Source: DYFC01 sp041658585 (GTDB taxonomy: Bacteria > Nitrospirota > Thermodesulfovibrionia > Thermodesulfovibrionales > SM23-35). Taken from it: DNA of 64,000 bases. Positions 33,096 to 42,118 of this stretch are shown in pieces. Within the stretch, counting starts at the first letter, position 1; each line of letters opens with the position of its first letter. Both the position numbers and the translations under genes were made by a program. Location: assembly GCA_041658585.1 (NCBI GenBank), contig JBAZZX010000003.1:1-64000 (forward strand). The letters are read 5' to 3'. A model generated the notes under the pieces. The model saw nothing but the letters and a program-made list of their open reading frames with translations. It did not search any database and was not told where the DNA came from.

Positions 33096-33788
33096 TTATG
33101 ACTTTACTTCATTGTCAAATTTCGTGCTGTCAAGTTTTGCCCTTGTCATTTCTACGCCGCCCTGTTTGATATTTCTCAGATCTGCATTAGTCAGGTTTGC
33201 AGCTATCAGAACGGTTTCCAAAAGACTTGCCTCTCTCAGGTCCGCTGACGAGAGGTTCGCCCCGTTCAGATCTGTTCCGTGCAACATCGCTCCTTTCATG
33301 TCTGCGCCTGAAAAATCAGCTCCTATCATGCTCGAACCATAAGCGTTTACATTCCGGAGATTCGCATTTGCCATTCGTATTAAAACAGCTTCTGTCATCT
33401 GAAGATTTGCTCCTGTAAGATTAGCCTTCTCGAAGTTTGCAGTGGATATTTTGGAATTGGTGAAGTTCACACCCTTCAGGTTTGCTTCAGTGAAGTCTGC
33501 ACCGACAAATGAAGAAAAAGTGAGGTCGGAATTCTCAAGATTCGCCTTTCTGAAACTGCCGCCTATAAAATTAGAGCTGCTCAGATTACAATTCGACAGA
33601 TCTGTATTATCGAAATTGGACATGCTCAGATTCGAGCTGCTCAAATTTGCACTTTCGAGATTGCATCCCTTGAACTGAATAGCAATCAGATCGAGCATGC
33701 TCAGATTTAAACCTGACAGGTCATACTCCGATATGTCGCCTCTTGTTTTTGACAATTCTATAACTTGATTTCTCGTCAGCTTTTCCAT
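33096..33788 (-). CDS. Pentapeptide repeat protein
   Basis: The 230-residue protein is made almost entirely of five-residue A(D/N)LXX-type repeats (e.g. ANLSSSNLSMSNFDNTDL, GADFSGADMKGAMLHGTDLN) that fold as a right-handed beta-helix of about 35 repeats. Only the first 25 or so residues are non-repetitive. Functions in the family range from DNA mimicry (gyrase protection) to scaffolds; none is indicated here. It lies between transposase sequences and has no partner gene. Confidence 0.9.
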   Translation of the reverse strand: MEKLTRNQVIELSKTRGDISEYDLSGLNLSMLDLIAIQFKGCNLESANLSSSNLSMSNFDNTDLSNCNLSSSNFIGGSFRKANLENSDLTFSSFVGADFTEANLKGVNFTNSKISTANFEKANLTGANLQMTEAVLIRMANANLRNVNAYGSSMIGADFSGADMKGAMLHGTDLNGANLSSADLREASLLETVLIAANLTNADLRNIKQGGVEMTRAKLDSTKFDNEVKS

Positions 33789-34376
33789 TTTTCCCTCCTA
33801 TACTCATCCGCCCTCGTCTCTTTCAAGATTTTTTGTCTTACGAATTCGTCATCTTACACCTGATTGATTTTCTCTAAACATTGTAACAAATCTTCAGCGG
33901 ATACATTTAAAAATGAAAAAAAGGGCAGAACAAATGATTATTAGCTATACTCCGCACAATTATATCAGATTATTGGGGAGTGAACTACAGGAAGTAATCA
34001 AAAATTGAAAAGCACCACGGTTAAACATTCTTGAAGTATGTCCTTTCCTTATAAGCAGAACCCGTTTGTCCCCGATAAACGCCTAAAGAGACACAGACGC
34101 TGAACGTGGCCAATGCAAGACCCATATGCGATCGGTATAGACACAGTAGACGATTGGAGAGCGGGCCACGGTGGCAGGCGATCTGATAATTCTCGAAATA
34201 GGGTCATAGCCTCTATGACTGTGATCCTGTTGCTCTTGGATAACCAGACAGGATCAGAACCCCAATAGAAGCAGTCCGCATTGTGGGTGATATATCTTAT
34301 GGACTTGCCTGAAAAACAGAAATAAATGGGGTCAGCCCTCGACATAGGACAAATATAAGCATTATAATGATGCCGT

Positions 34377-34539
34377 ATTAAAGATATTATTTCAGGACAG
34401 ATACAAAACAATCGTTATTGATAAAGACGATTATCTGCTGGAACTGAGCAGATATATTCACCTCAACCCTGTAAAAAAGACAAATAGTCATTATCTGAAC
34501 AAGGAAGGTAACAAAAAACGAGGAGAAACAGTATTTTGA
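34377..34539 (+). pseudogene. Fragment of a second REP-type transposase
   Basis: The frame reads KILFQDRYKTIVIDKDDYLL then ELSRYIHLNPVKK and stops at TGA 34537-34539, which matches the middle of the transposase family (GHLF...RYIHLNPVRA). The rest of the gene is gone. Upstream, 33790-34376 holds no gene. A TGGGGTCAGCCCTCGACAT motif at about 34328 resembles ends of elements moved by such enzymes. Confidence 0.75.
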
Positions 34540-34554
34540 AAGACGGGGAAAAGC

Positions 34555-34758
34555 ATGAAAAAGGAATATGATTTTTCAAAGGTGGTGCAGGGCAAGTTTT
34601 ACAGACCGATTGAAAAACTCGAAATCCCGATCTATCTGGACAATGAGATTAAAGAGTTTTTCAGCAAAAAAGCGCTGAGCAAAAACGTCGATCTTGACAA
34701 GGTTGTCAATACCATATTGCGCAAAGAAATGGAAGTACTAAAGGCCATAGGGGTTTAA
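34555..34758 (+). CDS. Small ribbon-helix-helix-like protein (MKKEYDFS family)
   Basis: The 67-residue protein reads MKKEYDFSKVVQGKFYRPIE and then KLEIPIYLDNEIKEFFSKKALSKNVDLDKVVNTILRKEMEVL. A short strand followed by two helices fits a CopG/BrnA-like ribbon-helix-helix DNA-binding protein or orphan antitoxin; proteins beginning MKKEYDFSKxxRGKFY are common in these lineages. No toxin partner is adjacent. It may be the survivor of a decayed toxin-antitoxin pair among the transposase remnants. Confidence 0.6.
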   Translation: MKKEYDFSKVVQGKFYRPIEKLEIPIYLDNEIKEFFSKKALSKNVDLDKVVNTILRKEMEVLKAIGV

Positions 34759-34918
34759 TACAAATTCAACATGCCGGACTGCTTTTGCCACTGCGCCTTG
34801 CAATATTATTGAACAGGCAATATATTTCGCTTGAATGTTTCTCTGAAAAAATGCAATAGTCAATCTGAAACCTTTGTGTGTTCTGCCGGGGAAAATTATT
34901 TGGATTCATGGATACGGT

Positions 34919-37069
34919 ATGGATGAGGATATAGTTCTGCAAAAAAAGTTAATCGAAAAAATAGCCCTTAACATTGCCGAGCACGAAGCGCGTACTATTG
35001 TTAAGGGACATAGAGCGAATTCCGAAATATACGAGGACGTCAACAGGACCGTTGAATATGCTTCATCGGCGCATAAAGACCAGTGGCGTAAAAGCGGAGA
35101 GCCTTACATATTCCATCCTTTAAATGTAGCGCTTATTGCCGCGGAAAACGGCATGGTAGACAAGGTTTCAATCGACAGTTGCCTGCTCCATGACGTCATC
35201 GAAGACGCTAAAATCGGCAGTGATGAAATCTCGGGATTGTTCGGAGAAGAGGTTGCAGAGACCGTCGAGGGACTGACAAAGATAAAAGAACATAAAGATG
35301 AGTCATACGACAAATTCTTTTCACATACCATCAACAATCCAAGAGTTGCCTACATTAAAATCTTTGACAGACTGCATAATCTGAGGACATTGGAGCATCT
35401 CTCCGCCGCTAAGCGGTTAGTTATCGCCAATGAGTCCATGGATATTTATCATAAACTCTGCATAAGGCTGTGTCTTTTGGACATTGCAAATGAAATAGAA
35501 CATCTTTGTGCATCATTTCTGTATCCGGACAAATTCAATTTATTCTCTGCAAGACTCGGGGAAATCCGGGAAGAAGCCGCCCAGGTTATCGATATTTTCA
35601 AGATGACTATTCTTGAAAGATGTCATGAAAATGACGTGCGAATAAAGAAGATCAGGGTCCAGTGGAAACCGTTTCTCGACATAAGGGATTACAGGTTTAT
35701 GCATATCCCCAATGTTTTACTGTTAAAATTTGTGGTCGATTCCGTCGAGAATGCATATAAAATGATGTGGCTTATAAACAGTAGTTACAAGGTGGCGGGC
35801 AATATTGAAGATAACATATCCGTCCCTATGTTTAATAATTTCAGGGGGATTAGTTATACGGTTGTAGTGGACGGCGTTAAGCTTCCGCTGCTGATTACGA
35901 CTGACAGATTTAACGAATTCAACAGAAAAGGCATTCTTGTATACGGCAGTTTTAGCAAAGACACTACGATCAACAGGAAACTAATGGAGCACCTTCAGGA
36001 ATATCTGGTAAACGAAAGTAATTTTATGGATGTTAATACGTTAATTCCCTTTATAGAAAAAGACGACATGCAGGTTTTTGCAAAAGACGGGAAGACCGTT
36101 ATCGAGCTCAAGAAAGGCTCTACGGTCCTTGATTTTGCGTTTAAGATACATTCGGATCTCGGATTAAAAGCGGATTATGGAGTAGTCGACGGTATAAGGG
36201 TAGGATTGGGGCATGAGTTGCATAACGGAAATGTAGTGCAGATATATACAAAAAATACCGTTACGGCTACCGAGGAATTTCTTAAAAAGTGTGTAACTAC
36301 CAAAGCAAACAGGGTGCTGAAAAAATACTTTGAGAATGCTCAGGCGGAGGCGTTGTTCAATATCGCAAAAGACTACCTGGAAAAGCTCCTGTTCGCTTTT
36401 CATATAGACCGGAATGAGTTTTGGGAAAAGCTGGATAAGATTTGTCCCGTTGAGAAGGACCTTAAGGAAAAGGTCATAGGGGTCCTCCGCGCCGTTCCGG
36501 AAGCAGAGAAACTATTACTCGAACTTCGGTTGCTTGACGGAGAGAAGATTTCCGTATTGCGGAAGAAGGAAGAGTCTTTTTTAAAGGTATGGAATTTCTT
36601 TTCTTCGAGTCAGAAAGGCTTTCCCATAGAGCTTGATTTTCTGGATGATAATTATCTCTCCTGTCCTTTTTGTGTGCCCACCCTGAACAATGCGCCTTAT
36701 AAAGGCATTTTAGTCAGGACAAGGTTTGTCGTACATACCGGCAATTGCAAAAAAGCGGAAGAATTTGATGAAGAAAATTTTTTCTCCGTCAAGTTCAGAA
36801 AAAATAAACCGATAGAAAACATGATATATATGAAAATAGAAACGGACGATATTTCCGGCATTACCCACTCAATATCTTCGGTATTTAAAAACGTAAACCT
36901 CGAGATATTTAATGTGGAAAACGACCATATAAAAGCGCTATACAGGCTGGCCTATTACCAGAAATCTCCGCAAACGGTCTCTTCTTACCTCGAACAACTC
37001 CGCAAGATACAGGAGGTAAGAAGTATCGCAGTAAGCACAAAAAATATATTTGTTATACCGCCCTTTTAA
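34919..37069 (+). CDS. Long RelA/SpoT-like protein with HD hydrolase, degenerate synthetase
   Basis: The start is placed at ATG 34919 (716 residues); a TTG at 34874 would add 15 poorly fitting residues. The HD domain keeps all hydrolase landmarks: IFHPLNVALIAAENG, the HDVIED motif, and KIFDRLHNLRTLEHL. The synthetase region lacks the usual NGYQSLHT and EVQIRT motifs (here FRGISYTVV and PLLITT). A TGS domain follows (VFAKDGKTVIELKKGSTVLDFAFKIHSDLG, about 380-440) and a C-terminal ACT-like domain (IYMKIETDDISGITHSISSVF). I expect (p)ppGpp hydrolysis only, or a regulatory role. Confidence 0.75.
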   Translation: MDEDIVLQKKLIEKIALNIAEHEARTIVKGHRANSEIYEDVNRTVEYASSAHKDQWRKSGEPYIFHPLNVALIAAENGMVDKVSIDSCLLHDVIEDAKIGSDEISGLFGEEVAETVEGLTKIKEHKDESYDKFFSHTINNPRVAYIKIFDRLHNLRTLEHLSAAKRLVIANESMDIYHKLCIRLCLLDIANEIEHLCASFLYPDKFNLFSARLGEIREEAAQVIDIFKMTILERCHENDVRIKKIRVQWKPFLDIRDYRFMHIPNVLLLKFVVDSVENAYKMMWLINSSYKVAGNIEDNISVPMFNNFRGISYTVVVDGVKLPLLITTDRFNEFNRKGILVYGSFSKDTTINRKLMEHLQEYLVNESNFMDVNTLIPFIEKDDMQVFAKDGKTVIELKKGSTVLDFAFKIHSDLGLKADYGVVDGIRVGLGHELHNGNVVQIYTKNTVTATEEFLKKCVTTKANRVLKKYFENAQAEALFNIAKDYLEKLLFAFHIDRNEFWEKLDKICPVEKDLKEKVIGVLRAVPEAEKLLLELRLLDGEKISVLRKKEESFLKVWNFFSSSQKGFPIELDFLDDNYLSCPFCVPTLNNAPYKGILVRTRFVVHTGNCKKAEEFDEENFFSVKFRKNKPIENMIYMKIETDDISGITHSISSVFKNVNLEIFNVENDHIKALYRLAYYQKSPQTVSSYLEQLRKIQEVRSIAVSTKNIFVIPPF

Positions 37070-37072
37070 CTT

Positions 37073-37324
37073 TTAAACCAGCTTCCTTACAACCTTTGCC
37101 TGCCTGGCAACCGTTTTCTTTACGGCCTGCGCCTGCTTAACAACCTTTTTCTTGACATCCTTGACTTGTTTGGCAACCGTTTTCTTTACGGCCTGCGCTT
37201 TCTTAACAACCTTTTTCTTAACATCCTTTACTTGTTTGGCAACGTCTTTCTTTACGCTTTTTACCTTCCTGGCAACTTCCTTCTCGACTTTCTTTACCTG
37301 CTTTGCGATTGTCTTCGTTTTCAT
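37073..37324 (-). CDS. Lysine/valine-rich repeat protein (histone H1-like tail)
   Basis: The 83-residue protein is about one third lysine and repeats the pattern AQAVKKTVAKQVKDVKKKVV, encoded by two near-identical 66-base units at about 37109-37240. It has no hydrophobic segment. Such tails resemble AlgP/histone H1-like DNA-binding regions; they can also form amphipathic helices. It is convergent with the SpoT-like gene (three bases apart). Expression is not certain. Confidence 0.55.
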   Translation of the reverse strand: MKTKTIAKQVKKVEKEVARKVKSVKKDVAKQVKDVKKKVVKKAQAVKKTVAKQVKDVKKKVVKQAQAVKKTVARQAKVVRKLV

Positions 37325-37457
37325 CCTTACCTCATTCCATAAAGTATTTGCATCTTAAAGATGCAATGATCCGCAAGTTGAATCATCCTACCAGACATGA
37401 TCCATATTATTCAATGTGTTTGGGTTAATCTAAACATTGAATAAGAGATTTTCAATT

Positions 37458-37623
37458 TGAAAGGTAGATATGATAAAAAAGCTTTTAGGCGACTCCTTAA
37501 TGCACTTATAACACTGTTCGATATGCATTTATCTGAACGGCACTTTAGGTTTAAAGTGCCGTTAGGTGTATATGGATTATCGTTTGTCGCGTTTAAAAGG
37601 TTTTTTATCATGTCTACCTTTCA
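37458..37623 (+). repeat. 166-bp MITE-like repeat, copy 1
   Basis: The repeat starts TGAAAGGTAGATATGATAAA and ends with the imperfect reverse complement (TTTATCATGTCTACCTTTCA), so it has about 30-base terminal inverted repeats. It contains an inner hairpin (GGCACTTT/AAAGTGCC). A second copy in the same orientation lies at 41181-41346. Weaker similarity extends about 30 bases further on the left. Open frames inside both copies are a by-product of the repeat. Confidence 0.85.
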
Positions 37624-37639
37624 TAATGCAACCGATGTG

Positions 37640-37879
37640 TTAAGTCTCTTTGCCGTCTTTTGTTTCACCCATTTTCTCCAGCAACTTTTCTAATACCGCA
37701 AACAATTCGTCGGATAATCCCTGAATCTTATCCATTCTCCCGATAGACTTGAGAATAAGGCTGCGCAAATCATCCTCTGAAACGGATGCATCTAATAGTT
37801 CCAGAGTGCCTTTTACGGTTAGAATGTGTTCGCTCATTTTGTCCGATATTTCTTCCAGTCTTTTATTGATCTCCGACAT
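37640..37879 (-). CDS. Small acidic helical protein, unknown
   Basis: The 79-residue protein (MSEINKRLEEISDKMSEHIL...LDASVSEDDLRSLILKSIGRMDKIQGLSDELFAVLEKLLEKMG) is predicted almost all helical and may form a coiled coil or helical bundle. The ATG is preceded by an excellent ribosome site (GGAGGAGTTAA), which supports real translation. No family is recognised. It is divergent from the uvrD-like helicase; 37880-38117 between them holds no other gene. Confidence 0.7.
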   Translation of the reverse strand: MSEINKRLEEISDKMSEHILTVKGTLELLDASVSEDDLRSLILKSIGRMDKIQGLSDELFAVLEKLLEKMGETKDGKET

Positions 37880-38117
37880 TTAACTCCTCCTCCCGGGGAA
37901 ACTTAATAGAACCCCCGATAAAAAACCCTTGAAATAATTATATACGATTTATCTTCAACTGCGTAAATATTCGGGGTTGCCTTATTGCCGGCAGAGCGGT
38001 AATATAGATTATCTGAATGCTTTTCTCCGGCGTCCTGCCGTGCATAATAAGTCTCCCTCAACAGCGAACTTGTTGCCGTACTCATTTTTCAAAGAAAGAA
38101 CCTGAAAGGAAATATTG

Positions 38118-40139
38118 ATGGATATATACGGAGAAATAGAGCGTCTCAACCCGAGGCAGAAAGAGGCGGTCATGCATACCGAAGGGCCGCTCTTAATCCT
38201 CGCCGGCGCGGGTTCGGGAAAGACAAGGGTAATAACCACGAGGACCGCGTACCTGATACACACGGGCGTCAGGGCCGGGTCCGTCCTGGCGGTCACCTTC
38301 ACGAACAAGGCTGCCAGAGAGATGAAGGAAAGGGTCAAATACATGGCAGGGGGCGGGAACGGAACGCCTGTTATCTCGACCTTTCATTCCCTCTGCCTAA
38401 AGATACTGAGGCGCGAGATCGGACACCTTGGTTACGGTAAGGACTTCACTATTTACGATACCTCCGATCAGGTTTCACTCCTCAGGAATATCCTGTCGGA
38501 TATCAAATTCCATGACAGGAGTTTCAAGGCTGAATCCATACTCGAGAGGATCAGCAGGACAAAAAACGATTTCGCTCCGTCCGCCGCCGCCTCGTCTGAT
38601 GATCCCATCGAAGAGGTCTCGGCGATGCTTTACCCCAGGTATCACGAGGCGCTGAAGTCGCTAAACGCCCTCGACTTCGATGACCTCCTTCTGCTCACAC
38701 TGAAGCTCTTCAGAGAACATCCCGAAGTCCTCGAAAAATACAGGGAGAGGTTCAGGCATATCATGGTAGACGAGTATCAGGATACAAACCGCGTTCAGTA
38801 TGAATTCATAAAACTGCTTGCAGGTGAAAGGAAGAATCTCTGCGTTGTCGGGGACGATGACCAGTCTATCTACGGATGGAGGGGCGCCAACCTCGGCAAC
38901 ATCCTCGATTTCGAGAAAGATTTCCCGGGAACGGTGACGGTGAGGCTTGAGCAGAACTACCGCTCATTCGGCCATATTCTTAAAGCGGCAAACGGAGTGA
39001 TAAAAAATAACGGGAAGAGAATGGAAAAATCTTTATGGACCGAAAGGGGCGACGGCCCAAAGGTCAATGTTTACAAAGCGACCGATACCGAGGGCGAGGC
39101 GGAGTGGGTAGTCGAGAGAATAGCGATGATAAAGTTCGAGAGAAATATACCTTATGAAGATTTCGCGGTTATTTACAGGGCGAATATTTTTTCGAGGCCC
39201 TTTGAGGAAGCGCTGAGAAGACAGCGGATCCCGTACTCCGTTGTGGGCGGAACGAGCTATTTCGAACATAAGGAGATCAAGGACCTTGCGGCCTATCTCA
39301 AGATCATTGCAAACCCCTCCGACGATCTGAGTCTTCTGAGGGCCGCCAATGCTCCCAAGAGGGGACTGGGGCCTTCGGCTCTGTCCGCGCTTTCGGATTT
39401 TAAGCGGTCCAATTCGCTAAGTCTTCTCGAGACATTCGGAAAAGCATCCGGGATATCCGGTCTCGGCCAAAAAGCGGCTGCCTCTGCCGAGGCCCTTTTC
39501 GGGTTGATCACCCGTTACCGGGATATGTTCGGGAAAGTTCCGGGAATGGGCAAAACCCTCAAAGAGCTGATCGAGGAAATCAATTACAGGGATTACATTA
39601 CCGAACTGTATAAGACCCCGGAGGCGGCATTCAGGAGGATAGAAAACATTGAAGGGTTCATCGATTCCATAGCCCGCTTTGAATCCGGAGAGGAATCGCC
39701 TTCTCTTCACGGATTTCTGGAAACAATGGCGCTCGCCGACCTCGTGAAGGAAAAAGAGGAGGAAAAGGGCGGTCGGGGCGTCACCCTTATATCCTTCCAC
39801 TCGTCCAAGGGTCTGGAATTCCCCGTAGTATTTATCGCCGGGGTGGAGGAGGACATACTGCCCCATAAAAAATCTTCGAGTATGGCTGAGGAGATAGAGG
39901 AGGAAAGAAGGCTATTCTATGTCGGGATAACGAGGGCGATGAATGAACTTTACATCACCTGCACGGAGCACAGATTAAAGTACGGAAAGGAAAAGTCTTC
40001 CGTTCCTTCCAGGTTTCTGGAAGAGGTCCCTGAGGAAGCGATCAAAAGGATTGACAGGTTCGAGAAACTTGACCCCGACCAAGAGAAGGTTTACGCAAAG
40101 AAGTTCTTTGCAAACATCAAGGCAATCCTCGGAGACTAA
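38118..40139 (+). CDS. UvrD/Rep/PcrA-type superfamily 1 DNA helicase
   Basis: From ATG 38118 (after AAGGAA) the protein is 673 residues. It has LNPRQKEAVMH (Q motif), GPLLILAGAGSGKTRVIT (Walker A), TFTNKAAREMKER (Ia), ISTFHSLCLKILR, VDEYQDTNRVQY (Walker B), VGDDDQSIYGWRGA (III), RLEQNYRS (IV), VTLISFHSSKGLEFPVVF (V) and EEERRLFYVGITRA (VI). It is a 3'-5' helicase of DNA repair or replication restart. UvrD, Rep and PcrA cannot be separated on this evidence. Confidence 0.95.
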   Translation: MDIYGEIERLNPRQKEAVMHTEGPLLILAGAGSGKTRVITTRTAYLIHTGVRAGSVLAVTFTNKAAREMKERVKYMAGGGNGTPVISTFHSLCLKILRREIGHLGYGKDFTIYDTSDQVSLLRNILSDIKFHDRSFKAESILERISRTKNDFAPSAAASSDDPIEEVSAMLYPRYHEALKSLNALDFDDLLLLTLKLFREHPEVLEKYRERFRHIMVDEYQDTNRVQYEFIKLLAGERKNLCVVGDDDQSIYGWRGANLGNILDFEKDFPGTVTVRLEQNYRSFGHILKAANGVIKNNGKRMEKSLWTERGDGPKVNVYKATDTEGEAEWVVERIAMIKFERNIPYEDFAVIYRANIFSRPFEEALRRQRIPYSVVGGTSYFEHKEIKDLAAYLKIIANPSDDLSLLRAANAPKRGLGPSALSALSDFKRSNSLSLLETFGKASGISGLGQKAAASAEALFGLITRYRDMFGKVPGMGKTLKELIEEINYRDYITELYKTPEAAFRRIENIEGFIDSIARFESGEESPSLHGFLETMALADLVKEKEEEKGGRGVTLISFHSSKGLEFPVVFIAGVEEDILPHKKSSSMAEEIEEERRLFYVGITRAMNELYITCTEHRLKYGKEKSSVPSRFLEEVPEEAIKRIDRFEKLDPDQEKVYAKKFFANIKAILGD

Positions 40140-40282
40140 CCCATCCTTCTTCAAAATGCAGAGGGATGTTGATTCTCCATGTGAATACAATTATTTTCAA
40201 AAGAAATATTAAGAATTATGAAGTTACACTGATATTTTTGTTACTGTGAGAATTTAGCAGACAGAGCGGTTTGTTGTGCCTG

Positions 40283-41149
40283 TTATAGTCTGACCGGAAT
40301 TCCCTTTTTCTCAAGGTATTCCTTTGCGTCCCGGACAGTGTATTCCCTGTAATGAAATATGGATGCGGCAAGGGCGGCGTCGGCTTTACCGAAGGCAAAG
40401 GCTTCATAGAGGTGCTCAAGGTTACCTGCGCCTCCCGAGGCTATAATCGGGATTGTTGTGGCTTCTGATATCGCACGGGTGAGTTCTATGTCATAGCCGT
40501 CTTTTGTGCCGTCTTTATCCATGCTGGTGAGCATAATCTCGCCTGAGCCGAGTTCCTCCATTTTCCGCGCCCACTTCACAGCGTCGATGAGCTTCATCTG
40601 CCTGCCGCCGTGGGTCGAAATCGCCCACATTCCTTTTTCGCTCCAGTTATTGATAGGGAATTCAATGGCTGACAGATCAAGACAGACATCTTTCAGCGAT
40701 GGATCATCGAACCAGGGTTCACCGGTTGCCTTTGACATGTCCGGATGCACCCTCTTTGCGTCAATTGCAACTACGATGCACTGGCTGCCGAAGCGTTCCG
40801 CGGCTTTTCTGATGAAATAGGGATCTTTTACGGCCGTGGTATTGACTGAGACCTTGTCGCATCCGGCATTCAGGAGGTCCCTGATATCGTCAAGGGATTT
40901 AATCCCTCCTCCTACGGTAAGCGGCATGAATACATCCTCTGCGGTTTTTGCTACTATGTCGAGGATGATCTTCCTCTTTTCGTGGGATGCGGTGATGTCG
41001 AGAAAAATCAGTTCATCGGCGCCCTGATCGTCATAAAACTTAGCATTCTCAACCGGGTCGCCTGCATCGCGCAGGTTGACAAAGCTGACCCCTTTGACTA
41101 CGCGGCCATCCTTAACATCAAGACACGGTATTATTCTTTTCGCTAACAT
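40283..41149 (-). CDS. hisF: Imidazole glycerol phosphate synthase cyclase subunit
   Basis: The 288-residue TIM barrel has MLAKRIIPCLDVKDGRVVKGVSF (catalytic Asp11), TVGGGIKSLDDI, CIVVAIDAKRV (catalytic Asp130), THGGRQ and IPIIASGGAGNLEHL. HisF normally has about 250-258 residues. Here about 38 extra residues (about 135-172, HPDMSKATGEPWFDDPSLKD and onward) sit between strand 5 and the STHGGR loop. Downstream of hisA on the same strand; a MITE separates the two. Confidence 0.95.
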   Translation of the reverse strand: MLAKRIIPCLDVKDGRVVKGVSFVNLRDAGDPVENAKFYDDQGADELIFLDITASHEKRKIILDIVAKTAEDVFMPLTVGGGIKSLDDIRDLLNAGCDKVSVNTTAVKDPYFIRKAAERFGSQCIVVAIDAKRVHPDMSKATGEPWFDDPSLKDVCLDLSAIEFPINNWSEKGMWAISTHGGRQMKLIDAVKWARKMEELGSGEIMLTSMDKDGTKDGYDIELTRAISEATTIPIIASGGAGNLEHLYEAFAFGKADAALAASIFHYREYTVRDAKEYLEKKGIPVRL

Positions 41150-41180
41150 AACCTAAACATTGCAAAACAAGTCCTCAATT

Positions 41181-41346
41181 TGAAAGGCAGATATGATAAA
41201 AAAGCTTTTAGGCGACTCCTTAATGCACTTATAAAACTGTTCGATATGCATTTATCTGCAAAGCACTTTAGGTTTAAAGCGCCGTCAGGTGAATATGGAT
41301 TATTTTTTGTCGCGTTTAAAAGGTTTTTTATCATGTCTTCCTTTCA
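41181..41346 (+). repeat. 166-bp MITE-like repeat, copy 2, between hisA and hisF
   Basis: It is the same length and orientation as 37458-37623, with about 85-90% identity by eye, starting TGAAAGGCAGATATGATAAA and ending TCCTTTCA. It lies in the 220-base gap inside the his operon, so it would be transcribed and could fold into a long stem in the hisA-hisF mRNA. Confidence 0.85.
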
Positions 41347-41368
41347 TTTTATGCAACTGATGGGATAA

Positions 41369-42088
41369 TTAATCCGAGGCAATCTTTATAGCTTCACGCA
41401 GGTCCAATGATCCTGAATAGATAGCCTTTCCTGTTATAGCTCCCCAGAGATCCTTTATCTTTTTAAGGTCCCTGATATCGTCTATATTTGAAACGCCTCC
41501 CGATGCTATTACGGGAATTTTAACGTTTTCAACTATCTCACTTGTCGCCTCGATATTCGGGCCCGTCATCATACCGTCCCTGCCGATGTCCGTATAGATA
41601 ATGCCTGCCGCGCCCACCAGTTCCAGACGTTTTGCCAGGTCTTTAGCGGTTATCGACGTGATTTCCTCCCAGCCTTTTATCGCCACCATACCGCTTTTTG
41701 CATCGATGCCGATTAAAATTTTCCCCGGATAATTATTGCAGAGATAGGTCAGGAATTCAGGGTCTTCTATTGCTTTCGTACCGATAATGATCCGGTTGAC
41801 GCCTGCGGAAAAAAGGTTTAGCACGTTCCCGATCTCCCTTATGCCGCCCCCGACCTGAATCGGGATCTTAATAGCTTTCCTGATTTTCACTATGGCGTCA
41901 AAGTTCTTCTGGCTGCCTGAAAAAGCGCCGTCGAGGTCAACGATATGGAGGAGTTTGGCGCCGAAAGATTCCCATTTTTTAGCGGTATTTGCAGGGTCAT
42001 GAGAATAGACCGTCACCGCATCTTTGTTGCCCTGAAGAAGCCTTACGCAACTGCCTTCTTTCAAATCTATTGCTGGAATAACAAGCAT
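41369..42088 (-). CDS. hisA: ProFAR isomerase HisA
   Basis: The start is taken at ATG 42088, giving 239 residues beginning MLVIPAIDLKEGSCVRLLQG, the normal N terminus; the longer frame to 42103 adds five residues. IQVGGGIREI, LIGIDAKSGMVAIKGWEE, GIIYTDIGRDGM and IPVIASGGVSN are the phosphate and catalytic motifs. It catalyses the fourth step of histidine synthesis and feeds HisF. Divergent from the DUF3108 gene, with about 30 bases between starts. Confidence 0.95.
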   Translation of the reverse strand: MLVIPAIDLKEGSCVRLLQGNKDAVTVYSHDPANTAKKWESFGAKLLHIVDLDGAFSGSQKNFDAIVKIRKAIKIPIQVGGGIREIGNVLNLFSAGVNRIIIGTKAIEDPEFLTYLCNNYPGKILIGIDAKSGMVAIKGWEEITSITAKDLAKRLELVGAAGIIYTDIGRDGMMTGPNIEATSEIVENVKIPVIASGGVSNIDDIRDLKKIKDLWGAITGKAIYSGSLDLREAIKIASD

Positions 42089-42118
42089 GAAATAATATAC
42101 CATAAAAAAGAGGTTATT

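Noticed and set aside
34049..34411. 120-codon minus-strand frame between the pentapeptide gene and the transposase remnant
   Set aside because: It is antisense to the recognisable transposase fragment at its right end, has unusual composition, and lacks any motif.
37411..37611. 66- and 63-codon minus-strand frames (also 41143-41334) that look like conserved proteins
   Set aside because: The similarity is explained by both lying in copies of the same 166-bp MITE; the frames include the terminal inverted repeats.
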